Positions 1 to 5,620 of a stretch of 5,746 bases of DNA are shown in pieces; position 1 is the stretch's first letter, and each line of letters opens with the position of its first letter. Where the stretch lies: the NCBI GenBank assembly GCA_937898535.1, contig CALDKP010000058.1, forward strand, positions 1-5,746. The letters are read 5' to 3'. The translations under genes and the position numbers were made by a program. The notes beneath the pieces are model-generated. The model ran no database searches and was not told where the DNA came from. It saw only the letters and a list, made by a program, of their open reading frames with translations. This DNA is from an uncultured Sphingomonadales bacterium (lineage in GTDB: Bacteria > Pseudomonadota > Alphaproteobacteria > Sphingomonadales > Sphingomonadaceae).

Positions 1-302
1 GCCTTGTGCCGATAGCGCGGGAGTTTACCCCGGCAATCCAGCCATTCCTCCAAGACCAGACGTTCGGCTATCAGGGTCCATCGGGTATGCGGATCGTTGG
101 GGACAGCGCCAAGTTCACCCAGCAGGCAGCGCAAGGTGACTTCGACGACGGTTTCCGCAAGGCAGCCGTCGGGCTGTCCGGCTCCCTGTTCGGCCTTCCT
201 GCCGCGCAGATCAACCGCACATGGACCGGCATTGATGCTCTGGCTGACGACAAGACTGACAACCCGGCAGCGGTGCTGTTCGGGTATCAGGACGGAAAAT
301 AG
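1..302 (+). CDS. C-terminal end of a large phage internal/polyvalent virion-type protein (partial, 5' end outside window)
   Basis: The reading frame is open from the window edge to a TAG at 300-302, so this is the tail of a longer gene; the in-frame GTG at position 6 is probably internal. About 99 residues are visible. The ending, with FGLPAAQINRT followed by a short helix and DNPAAVLFGYQ, resembles the C-terminus of very large phage proteins (LPD38-like or internal virion/ejection proteins of podoviruses) that travel in the capsid and are ejected with the DNA. That assignment is from memory of the pattern. The position just upstream of the tailspike gene fits a late structural operon. No catalytic residues are visible in this piece, so the function of the whole protein cannot be read here. 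It could instead be another large structural protein. Confidence 0.6.
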   Translation, partial: LVPIAREFTPAIQPFLQDQTFGYQGPSGMRIVGDSAKFTQQAAQGDFDDGFRKAAVGLSGSLFGLPAAQINRTWTGIDALADDKTDNPAAVLFGYQDGK

Positions 303-356
303 GCCTGGCCGGTGGGGGTAGGTATCCACTCTTTCGTGTCGCAGGATAGCGGCATC

Positions 357-366
357 GAGAGGGTGG
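357..366 (+). promoter_or_regulatory. Shine-Dalgarno sequence of the tailspike gene
   Basis: The purine-rich GAGAGGGTGG lies 3 nt before the ATG at 370, with its GAGG core about 8 nt away. It supports this start. The 67-nt gap between the two genes (303-369) shows no convincing promoter or terminator hairpin, so read-through from the upstream gene is likely. Confidence 0.6.
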
Positions 367-369
367 CTT

Positions 370-2580
370 ATGACTATTTCCAGCGAAACCCGCAAGGCGG
401 GGCCGTTTACCGGCAATGACGTGACAGACACGTTTGCCTTTACGTTCAAGATTTTTGCCGAATCCGACATTGTGGCCGTGACCGCCGACGGGGACGGCGT
501 CGAGACGACGCTGACACTGACCACGGATTACACGGTATCCATGAACGCCGATCAGGATGCCGACCCCGGCGGCGACGTGGTGCTGAATACGCCTCTGGCA
601 ACCGGCAGCACGCTGGTCATCACCAGCGACGTGCCTGTCACGCAATCCACCGAGATTACGAATAGCGGCGGGTTTTATCCGAAGGTGCTTAACACCTCTC
701 TGGATAAGCTGACCATCTTGATCCAGCAGGCGCTTGTTACTATTAACCGGGCGGTCCGGATGCCGCTGACGGCAACGTCAACCGCAACTCTGCCGGTTCC
801 TGAGCCGCTGGGGCTGATCGGGTTTTCTGCCGATGCTTCAAGCCTTGTCTTGTATCAGCCGGATGATGTCGGCCTGGGTATTGATGCCTATCGTGCCGCG
901 ACCATGGCCGAGCTCAGGGCTATTTCGACGGCGGCCGACGGTGACCTTGCCATCCTTCGCGGCTATCACGAGGATGGGGACGGCGGTGGCGGGCATTTTT
1001 ATTGGGACGCCTCCAGTGTTGTTGCTGATGATTACGGCATTACCATTGCGGCCGATGGCGTTGTTACCGGGCGCTGGGTGCGCCGGTTTCATGGCCCGAT
1101 CAATGCCGCCTTCTATGGCTTGATCGGTGATGGCATTACGGAAAACAACGTGGTGCGCCTGAATAACGCATCCAGGGCCGCGTTGGCCAGCGCATATGCC
1201 GCACTTTATATCCCGGCTGGGCACTATATCCTGAGCGGGACATTCAGGTTCGACACCTCGATTACCATTTTCGGAGATGGCGTCAAAACCATTTTGGAAT
1301 ACACCGGAAACAGCCCGGTCATGGCGTCCCGTAATTACTATTCTGCCGAGGCAACAAGCCCGGCAGGGAATACTTTTATTCGAAATCTGTATCTGCTGGG
1401 TGGATCATCCGCAGGCGCCAATAACCACGGCATACTTCTGCGCGACTACTACTCCACAATATTGGATGTTCTGATCACATCGACCGGAGGCGACGGTATA
1501 CGCATTTGGCACAAAAATGACGCAGGCGCATCGGTTGGCGGGTCTTTAGTGGAAAATAGGATTTTGCGATCAACGATTCGCGGTTCTGCTGGTTATTGCC
1601 TGTATCTTGGAGAGGATGATAACAACAGAATAACCGATGGATATATTAATGGGTGTGTCCTTAGTAGCACAGCAACAACCCCTAACCATGTCCGCATAGG
1701 CAGCTCTGCTGGCTGGCAGATTGACGGGGTTCATACTTACGGAGCCAGCGCGCCAAGCAGCTATTCCATATATCTTCTTAACTCGTATCATACCATTGTT
1801 AGCAATGTGTATATTGAAACCTTTGGCGGCCATGCAATAGTCGCGTCCAAAACGCAGAGGTCTATTTCCTTCAGCAATATACATGTTAAGAACTCTGTCT
1901 CTGGTGCGGCGGCTATCCTCATCAACAAGTCATCGCTTGTGACTTCGTGCGAGGCGTCTGTCGATGGGCTGCATGTTGTAAACGCCGGTGCTTACACAGT
2001 AACCGGCATAGCAACCCTCAGCGCCGCAGTTACTGTTCGAGTTGGCAGCAATTGCTCTTTTGTTAGCACTGGCAGCGGGTCAATTGTCAAATTCTCAGCA
2101 GCAGGGGCAGGCGTTATAACATATGTTGGTAATGCCATTGTTGACGGTGCGCTGCGAGAGTCGTCAAACCGTCGGGCGCTGATTTACCAGGGGATGGCGT
2201 TATCGCAGGCCTCAGGCTCATATTTTTCAGCCTCAAACCCTGCCATTAGCATTGCCAGTTCTTTTGGCATATCTGGGATTGGAGATTATCAGTCGGTCAT
2301 GGGGACAGTGCATATCAACAGCAGGAAGAACCATGACAGCACACGTAGGTGTGTTTATGTCGGTCAGGTTTATGTGCAGGCGAAAGTCAATGGCGTTGAT
2401 GCGTGGGTTGTAGAAATGGATACCATTGTCGCCCCTTCTGGCTTCGCTGCTAATCCTGCGGCAACCATTGCGGACAATGGTGATGGAACGGGTACGCTTA
2501 CCGTCACATTCACCCCTAATGACACTGATGGCTATGGCTCTGTAAAACTTATTCTTTCCCCGGCGGAGACAGTGCAATGA
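370..2580 (+). CDS. Phage tailspike / tail fibre with T7-like adaptor and pectate-lyase-like beta-helix
   Basis: This 736-aa protein should be the trimeric host-recognition tailspike, which binds and possibly cleaves surface polysaccharide. Residues 1-130 have the pattern of T7-type tail-fibre adaptor domains (FTFKIF, TTDYTV, PGGDVVLNTPLA, TSDVPVTQ, then FYPKVLNTSLDKLTILIQQ), which dock on the tail. Residues 140-162 form a linker of the LPVPEP...GFSADASSLVLY type. Residues 173-245 are a small domain (GGGGHFYWDASS, TGRWVRR) often placed before depolymerase domains. Residues 246 to about 560 read as a right-handed beta-helix of the pectate-lyase-3 type, opening with FYGLIGDGIT and YIPAGHY and followed by repeated short beta rungs. 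Residues 600-736 are a beta-rich C-terminal domain. GC drops after about position 1300, suggesting module exchange. Depolymerase activity is inferred only; I cannot identify catalytic acids. Confidence 0.9.
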   Translation: MTISSETRKAGPFTGNDVTDTFAFTFKIFAESDIVAVTADGDGVETTLTLTTDYTVSMNADQDADPGGDVVLNTPLATGSTLVITSDVPVTQSTEITNSGGFYPKVLNTSLDKLTILIQQALVTINRAVRMPLTATSTATLPVPEPLGLIGFSADASSLVLYQPDDVGLGIDAYRAATMAELRAISTAADGDLAILRGYHEDGDGGGGHFYWDASSVVADDYGITIAADGVVTGRWVRRFHGPINAAFYGLIGDGITENNVVRLNNASRAALASAYAALYIPAGHYILSGTFRFDTSITIFGDGVKTILEYTGNSPVMASRNYYSAEATSPAGNTFIRNLYLLGGSSAGANNHGILLRDYYSTILDVLITSTGGDGIRIWHKNDAGASVGGSLVENRILRSTIRGSAGYCLYLGEDDNNRITDGYINGCVLSSTATTPNHVRIGSSAGWQIDGVHTYGASAPSSYSIYLLNSYHTIVSNVYIETFGGHAIVASKTQRSISFSNIHVKNSVSGAAAILINKSSLVTSCEASVDGLHVVNAGAYTVTGIATLSAAVTVRVGSNCSFVSTGSGSIVKFSAAGAGVITYVGNAIVDGALRESSNRRALIYQGMALSQASGSYFSASNPAISIASSFGISGIGDYQSVMGTVHINSRKNHDSTRRCVYVGQVYVQAKVNGVDAWVVEMDTIVAPSGFAANPAATIADNGDGTGTLTVTFTPNDTDGYGSVKLILSPAETVQ
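2565..2568 (+). promoter_or_regulatory. Shine-Dalgarno sequence inside the tailspike 3' end
   Basis: GGAG lies 8 nt before the ATG at 2577, inside the last codons of the tailspike gene. With the ATGA overlap it fixes the start of the downstream 205-aa gene and suggests coupled translation. Confidence 0.6.
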
Positions 2581-3194
2581 ATATATACGGCGGCGGCATT
2601 TTTGGCGGCACTGCAAGCCGTAGCAGTTACACCTTGGCGACCAGGCCTTCGGCGGCGGCTGTACCTGTCGGGACAAGAATCTTTGTCACCGATGCAGGCG
2701 CGTATGGTCATTGGTTTATCAGCAACGGAGCGTACTGGAATCCGATCGGTGAATATCTGTTGTATTCAAAAACAGCAGCAGAATCATCCCATACGGGGAC
2801 AACGAATGAGACACTGATCAGGTCAATTCCCATACCTGCTTTAACGCTGCGCAACAACGGCACGATACGCGGTCAAATCACCTGGTCGTTTACGAACAGC
2901 GCGGATGACAAAGTTTTGCGCGTGCGACTTGGCGGGATTGCGGGCACTGCTTTCGTTTCTCGCACAGTGACAACAAATGCTGCGGGAATAATCGAGTTTA
3001 CCGTTTCAAATCGCGATGCCGCCAACAGCCAAATCGGAGGTCCTGCTGTTGGCGTCGGTATTGGAGAAAACAACAGCGTTGCCGTAACATCCAGCGTTGA
3101 CACAACGGCGGCAACCACTCTTGATATTACGGCCCAACTCGAAAACGCGGCCAATGCAATCACAATTCAGCGCACGCTGATTTACGTCTCGTGA
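2577..3194 (+). CDS. Putative phage tail appendage protein, 205 aa, beta-rich
   Basis: The start codon overlaps the tailspike stop (ATGA at 2577-2580), so the two proteins are probably made together. Residues 1-17 are rich in Gly and Ser (YGGGIFGG). Residues 18-65 form a compact segment (LATRPSAAAVPVGTRIFVTD, then GAYGHWFISNGAYWNPIGE) that I recognise as common in phage tail and tailspike-associated proteins. Residues 66-205 alternate short hydrophobic and Thr/Asn/Ser-rich strands, as in a jelly-roll or beta-sandwich, and contain no obvious enzyme motif, signal peptide or membrane segment. A virion-exposed receptor-binding or tail-tip role is inferred from position and composition. A folding chaperone for the tailspike is the main alternative. 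Its low GC matches the 3' part of the tailspike, so both may have been acquired together. Confidence 0.75.
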   Translation: MNIYGGGIFGGTASRSSYTLATRPSAAAVPVGTRIFVTDAGAYGHWFISNGAYWNPIGEYLLYSKTAAESSHTGTTNETLIRSIPIPALTLRNNGTIRGQITWSFTNSADDKVLRVRLGGIAGTAFVSRTVTTNAAGIIEFTVSNRDAANSQIGGPAVGVGIGENNSVAVTSSVDTTAATTLDITAQLENAANAITIQRTLIYVS

Positions 3195-3201
3195 GGACAT
3201 C

Positions 3202-3537
3202 ATGAAATCGACAGCCCCCATCCGGTCCGCTGAATATGACGCATCTGATCGCGCTAATGTTCAGCTCAGTGTTCCGGCCGGCAGCCGCCACGACCGGCAT
3301 ATCGTGACCATCGTCTGCACCGGAACGCCGTCCGCCGGAACCGTGACCGTGCGGCGCAAGGCGCTGAACAGCACACGATTTATTGCGCTGACGGACGATC
3401 TTGGCGCGGCCGTAACTATTCCGCTGGCTACTGACGATCATTGCGTCATTGATGGCCCTATCGAGGCGGTGGAGCTAGATATTGCCGGACTGGCAACGGC
3501 GACGGGCTGGCAGGCCATTCTGGAGCCGATGGCCTAA
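3202..3537 (+). CDS. Small hypothetical phage virion-associated protein, 111 aa
   Basis: The ATG at 3202 follows the previous stop by 7 bp and has GAGGA 4 nt upstream. The product is short and beta-rich with no signal peptide or membrane helix. Residues 15-45 include LSVPAGSRHDRHIVTIVC, residues 42-75 the pattern TPSAGTVTVRRKALNSTRF, and the end reads GWQAILEPMA. Small proteins with this kind of GTVTV...VELD layout often close tail-gene clusters, and I suspect a beta-sandwich domain attached to the tail. I do not recognise a named family. GC is high again (one 60-base line counted at about 68%), unlike the gene before it. The TAA stop at 3535-3537 overlaps the stop of the opposing integrase fragment. 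It is the last gene of the plus-strand late operon in this window. Confidence 0.7.
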   Translation: MKSTAPIRSAEYDASDRANVQLSVPAGSRHDRHIVTIVCTGTPSAGTVTVRRKALNSTRFIALTDDLGAAVTIPLATDDHCVIDGPIEAVELDIAGLATATGWQAILEPMA

Positions 3538-3719
3538 AGCAGCGCCGCGATGCTCTCCGCCGTGGCGTTGTAATAGATCATCAGGCTGCGGATGTCGCGA
3601 TGACCGACCATCCGCGCCAGATCCATCACCGGCAGCTTGCGGGCCAGCCGCGTGATGGCGTCGTGGCGGCTATCGTGGAACGTCAGGTCGTCGATCTTTG
3701 CCCGGATTCGCGCCCGGCG
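3534..3719 (-). pseudogene. C-terminal fragment of a phage tyrosine-recombinase integrase
   Basis: Read on the minus strand, the last ~61 codons encode an integrase catalytic end: DLTFHDSRHDAITRLA, then ARMVGHRDIRSLMIYYNATA and a TAG stop at 3534-3536. Visible active-site elements are the HxxR of box II (His at 3675-3677, Arg at 3666-3668), the His of GHRD (3600-3602) and, nine residues after it, the Tyr nucleophile (3573-3575). A full phage integrase has roughly 300-400 residues; the arm-binding and core-binding domains and the first catalytic Arg and Lys are missing. The frame is open only up to 3809 and has no credible start or ribosome site. Similarity to integrases seems to begin near 3719 (RARIRAKIDD), just where the 28-codon ORF from upstream enters out of frame. 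I read this as a remnant left by deletion; it cannot integrate DNA alone. Confidence 0.88.
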
Positions 3720-3769
3720 ACGAGATCGGCTATCAGGCCGCCCAGTTTTTCTATGATCACTTCGTTCAT
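3683..3769 (-). pseudogene. 28-codon ORF: intact 5' end of a small phage gene truncated into integrase DNA
   Basis: The ATG at 3769 has GAGG 7 nt upstream and forms an ATGA overlap with the preceding 15-codon ORF, so initiation looks genuine. The first ~20 residues (MNEVIIEKLGGLIADLVAGR) form a plausible amphipathic helix. I associate the pattern IxxLxxLxADxxAGR with small HTH/excisionase-like proteins encoded just before integrases, but this is a weak memory-based match. After about residue 21 the ORF runs through the integrase fragment in the wrong frame and stops at 3683, and the tail SGQRSTT is probably not native sequence. The frame differs from the integrase frame, so no fusion protein is made. 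A genuine 28-aa peptide is the alternative. Confidence 0.5.
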
Positions 3770-3813
3770 CGCTCGGCCTCGTTTTGTGGGCGGAGTTTTT
3801 CGGAATAGGTCAT
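3766..3813 (-). CDS. 15-codon micro-ORF bridging two genes by ATGA overlaps
   Basis: The ORF reads MTYSEKLRPQNEAER followed by TGA. Its ATG (3813-3811) overlaps the stop of the 93-aa gene, and its stop (3768-3766) overlaps the ATG of the next ORF, both as ATGA. A near-consensus ribosome site, GGGGTG, lies about 5 nt before the ATG. The opening MTYSEKLR resembles the first residues of some phage HNH nucleases, so this could be the stub of a lost gene. It could also be a translational bridge that carries ribosomes to the next start. At 15 codons chance cannot be excluded, but the two matched overlaps make it more likely to be translated than a random ORF. Confidence 0.45.
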   Translation of the reverse strand: MTYSEKLRPQNEAER

Positions 3814-4091
3814 TTTTCACCCCACAATTTACGAACACGCTCCCATTGCTCCCGGTCGCAATCCATGCCGAGACGTTTGTGCTGACGGCCTTCCTTGCAA
3901 TCGGCATCGTGGTCGGATATGGCTTCTTCAATGTCGCGCTTAATGGTCATCTGCGCCGTTGTCGTAATTGTCGGCCAAACATCAAGCAGCCAGTCGCAGC
4001 AATCGCCTACTATGTAGGACATACGGCCCAGACAGTAACGCACGGCAGCAATGGCCATCAGGTCATGGCGGCCGTATATGTTTTTTCTCAT
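3810..4091 (-). CDS. Conserved hypothetical phage protein, 93 aa
   Basis: The ATG at 4091 overlaps the previous stop (ATGA) and follows a near-perfect ribosome site, GGAGGTG at 4097-4103, the strongest in the operon. The protein is small and mostly helical. Residues 1-28 (RKNIYGRHDLMAIAAVRYCLGRMSY), the CCDWLL segment at 31-36, the RDIEEAI helix at 52-58 and the charged ending LGMDCDREQWERVRKLW at 74-90 form a pattern I recognise from accessory or early-region phage proteins of unknown function. There are three Cys residues (20, 31, 32) and a fourth at 65 and fifth at 78, but their spacing does not make an obvious zinc site. There is no signal peptide or membrane helix. The strong ribosome site suggests it is made in larger amounts than its neighbours. 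Confidence 0.8.
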   Translation of the reverse strand: MRKNIYGRHDLMAIAAVRYCLGRMSYIVGDCCDWLLDVWPTITTTAQMTIKRDIEEAISDHDADCKEGRQHKRLGMDCDREQWERVRKLWGEK

Positions 4092-4189
4092 TCCTTCACC
4101 TCCAAATAATTCTCACAATCCGCTTCAGTAAGCACCGTCAGGCGGATGCTGTTGTCCTGAATAGGCGTCCGTGGCCCCATGTCACTCAT
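4088..4189 (-). CDS. 33-aa small phage protein
   Basis: This short ORF begins MSDMGPRTPIQDNSIRL and ends with an acidic stretch, TEADCENYLEVKE. Its ATG (4189-4187) overlaps the stop of the 184-aa gene and its TGA (4090-4088) overlaps the start of the 93-aa gene, both as ATGA. The upstream bases hold only a weak ribosome site, so it probably depends on ribosomes finishing the 184-aa gene. The peptide is too short for a fold assignment; it has no membrane segment. An alternative start is the second ATG (Met4, 4180-4178), but that would lose the overlap. I do not recognise a family. The matched overlaps on both sides make it a real gene in my view. Confidence 0.65.
   Translation of the reverse strand: MSDMGPRTPIQDNSIRLTVLTEADCENYLEVKE
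4097..4103 (-). promoter_or_regulatory. Strong Shine-Dalgarno sequence before the 93-aa gene
   Basis: On the minus strand GGAGGTG is followed by AAGGA and the ATG at 4091. The site lies within the last four codons of the 33-aa ORF, so both signals share the same bases. Confidence 0.75.
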
Positions 4190-4740
4190 GGCTGTATGAC
4201 GCAGGCAGTTATCGCGCACCGGGCGACAGGCTGCGGGGCGGATTGCAGCAGGGCGCGGGCGCGATAGACCAGCTGCATTTCGTTTTCGTACTTGCGCAGT
4301 TCGGACGGATAGTGGCTGCGGGACTGGTAGCGCATGTCCAGTTCAATGGACAAGTCGTCAGCCAGTTCGGTCAGCACCTCCCGCCATTCAGCAGGCACAG
4401 CCACGGCAGGCGCTGCGGGTTGGCGAAGTCTGTTTGCCGCAGCAATAAGCAACTTCCTCGCATCCCCACATAGACCATGAGGCCGCAATACGCCACGGTC
4501 ACTCAGGCCAATCAGCGACTCAATACACATAATCAAGTGCGGAGTTGTTCCGTTAAAATCATCGCCATATGGAATATCGCCAACGGCAGGCGCGGCGGGG
4601 ATGGGGCGGGCGTAGAGTGGTTCAATAGCTGCTGGAATATCTTCACCATCTTCAGAATGGTTCCGATACCAATCTTGCATTTCCTTCCCTTCAAACTCGG
4701 CCTCTGTTTTCATAATTTGCACACTCTCATGCTTTGTCAT
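4186..4740 (-). CDS. Hypothetical phage accessory protein, 184 aa, two modules joined by Ala/Pro linkers
   Basis: The ATG at 4740 overlaps the upstream stop (ATGA) and has GGAG 8 nt before it (4749-4752). Residues 1-42 are acidic (EAEFEGKEMQDWYRNHSEDGED). A Pro/Ala linker spans about 43-54 (RPIPAAPAV), followed by a helical module at 60-106 (PHLIMCIESLIGLSDRGVL, then HGLCGDARKLLIAAANRL). A second linker (PAAPAVAVPA, 108-117) leads to a module at 118-165 with WREVLTELADDLSIELDMRY, the YPSELRKYENEM segment and ARALL. This build of short swappable modules is typical of early/accessory regions of temperate phages; the function is unknown. The linkers are encoded by a near-identical 17-bp repeat (4403-4419 and 4583-4599). 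There is no enzyme motif, signal peptide or membrane helix. The last ~15 residues after ALLQSAPQPV look like run-on sequence. Confidence 0.8.
   Translation of the reverse strand: MTKHESVQIMKTEAEFEGKEMQDWYRNHSEDGEDIPAAIEPLYARPIPAAPAVGDIPYGDDFNGTTPHLIMCIESLIGLSDRGVLRPHGLCGDARKLLIAAANRLRQPAAPAVAVPAEWREVLTELADDLSIELDMRYQSRSHYPSELRKYENEMQLVYRARALLQSAPQPVARCAITACVIQP
4403..4599. repeat. Pair of 17-bp near-identical direct repeats inside the 184-aa gene
   Basis: The plus-strand copies are acggcaggcgctgcggg at 4403-4419 and acggcaggcgcggcggg at 4583-4599, differing at one base and lying 180 bp apart start to start. They encode the two Pro/Ala linkers in the same frame. Exchange between them would remove 180 bp (60 codons) without shifting the frame. 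They may come from module duplication or simply from similar codon choice for the linker. Confidence 0.6.
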
Positions 4741-5192
4741 GTCGCTTTCTCCGCGTTGGCGTTGGTGTTGGCGATGGCTTGGCGTGCGTTGGTAATGATT
4801 GCGATGCCCTCATACAGACGGCCATCGTACAAGCCAACTACGTCTTGCAGTGCCGACAGCAGTTCGTCCCGTTGATTCCGCATCTTGTCAGCTTCAAGGC
4901 GCTTCGGATGATGCTCAATCGCGGAAGCATCCGGGTCGATAACTTCGTTCGCAGGGTCAAGGATGACAGCCATTCCCCATACCACGCGACCGATGCTGCC
5001 ATTGTCCATCAGGTCAAGAATGTAGCGGATTACGTTTCGGCAATCGCGGCCACTATCAATGTCGAAGTCTTCCCGCTCACCATCATCAGTATCGAAACCT
5101 TCCGGCATAAGTCCACGATCAATCGCTTCGAGTGCAGAAGCAATCTTTATTGCTGCCTCAAGATCGGCCTCACTGGCCTTTGCCATTTTCAT
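4737..5192 (-). CDS. Conserved hypothetical phage protein, 151 aa
   Basis: The frame could begin 17 codons earlier at 5243, but ATG 5192 is preferred: it overlaps the upstream stop as ATGA and follows GGAG by 8 nt (5201-5204). Residues 3-100 (MAKASEADLEAAIKIASALEAID, an acidic FDIDSGRDC stretch, then NGSIGRVVWGMAVILDP and DPDASAIEHHP) form a pattern I recognise from temperate-phage accessory proteins. Residues 103-145 (KMRNQRDELLSALQDVV to ITNARQAIANT) are a second helical module of the RDELLxAL...ARxAI type that recurs at the C-termini of many small phage proteins. The protein therefore seems modular. It is acidic overall, with no signal peptide or membrane helix. No biochemical role is known to me; host take-over or anti-defence roles would be speculation from position only. 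Confidence 0.82.
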   Translation of the reverse strand: MKMAKASEADLEAAIKIASALEAIDRGLMPEGFDTDDGEREDFDIDSGRDCRNVIRYILDLMDNGSIGRVVWGMAVILDPANEVIDPDASAIEHHPKRLEADKMRNQRDELLSALQDVVGLYDGRLYEGIAIITNARQAIANTNANAEKAT

Positions 5193-5620
5193 TGTGATTT
5201 CTCCGTATTGCTGACTGCGTTTTTCTTGGCGTCTTCCATCCACAAGTAATCAATGATTGACCGCGCATCTTCGCCTTCGCAGATGCCTACAAAGTGCGTG
5301 CGCATGTCTTCATCAGTCCACGTCAGTTGTCCGTGATAAAGCGCGATGGCCTTCGTCAGCACAAAATCAAGGCGTGCGCGTTCGGCCAGAAGTTCGGCCT
5401 GCAATTTTTCGGCTACATCACAAGCATTCAAGGCTTTGCGTGCAAGATCCTGATAACCGGAAAGTCTTTGCGCAGCCTCTGGCGATGCAAGCCAATTGCG
5501 CGACAGTCTTTCCCATGCCGTGACCTGCTTTGCCAGTTCTTTGCCTTGCCGGATCAACTCCAGGATGGCGGCAGGGTTGGCGGCTGAAACGAATTGCTTG
5601 TTGTTTTTGGCGTTATGCAT
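5189..5620 (-). CDS. Hypothetical phage accessory protein, 143 aa, helical
   Basis: ATG 5620 shares a base with the upstream stop (TGATG). The GTG codon just before it (5623) is an equally possible start, would give a 4-nt GTGA overlap and adds one Met. No good ribosome site is visible, so translation probably depends on coupling. Residues 14-35 (ANPAAILELIRQGKELAKQV) resemble the opening of Ea22/Ead-like accessory phage proteins. Residues 60-90 are a charged helix with coiled-coil character (AEKLQAELLAERARLDFVLTK around 70-90). The end (WTDEDMRTHFVG, then EGEDARSIIDYLW) looks like a small C-terminal module. There is no enzyme motif or membrane segment. It belongs to the minus-strand operon and its stop overlaps the 151-aa gene. 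Function unknown; the Ea22-like label is tentative. Confidence 0.75.
   Translation of the reverse strand: MHNAKNNKQFVSAANPAAILELIRQGKELAKQVTAWERLSRNWLASPEAAQRLSGYQDLARKALNACDVAEKLQAELLAERARLDFVLTKAIALYHGQLTWTDEDMRTHFVGICEGEDARSIIDYLWMEDAKKNAVSNTEKSQ
5201..5204 (-). promoter_or_regulatory. Shine-Dalgarno sequence deciding the start of the 151-aa gene
   Basis: GGAG on the minus strand lies 8 nt before ATG 5192. With the ATGA overlap it favours this start over the ATG at 5243, which would overlap the upstream gene by 55 bp. Confidence 0.65.

Noticed and set aside
838..3441. Minus-strand ORFs opposite the tail genes (838-1224, 1570-1884, 2233-2676, 3160-3441)
   Set aside because: They are shadows of the clearly coding tailspike, 205-aa and 111-aa genes, with no ribosome site or gene-like spacing.
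370..3537. Diversity-generating retroelement variable region in the tail genes
   Set aside because: No reverse transcriptase and no second near-copy of any tail-gene 3' end was seen in the window.
3540..3600. Terminator hairpin at the convergent gene ends
   Set aside because: CGCC/GGCG matches can be drawn, but the loop is long and there is no T-tract on either strand.
3534..3809. A free-standing small recombinase gene
   Set aside because: There is no start codon with a ribosome site, the frame opens directly after a stop at 3810-3812, and the N-terminal domains and first catalytic residues are absent.
3683..3931. An 82-codon version of the 28-codon ORF starting at 3931
   Set aside because: Its first 54 codons run inside the 93-aa gene in another frame; ATG 3769 has a ribosome site and an ATGA overlap.
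4737..5243. Longer 168-codon version of the 151-aa gene
   Set aside because: It would overlap the 143-aa gene by 55 bp; ATG 5192 has the ATGA overlap and GGAG site.
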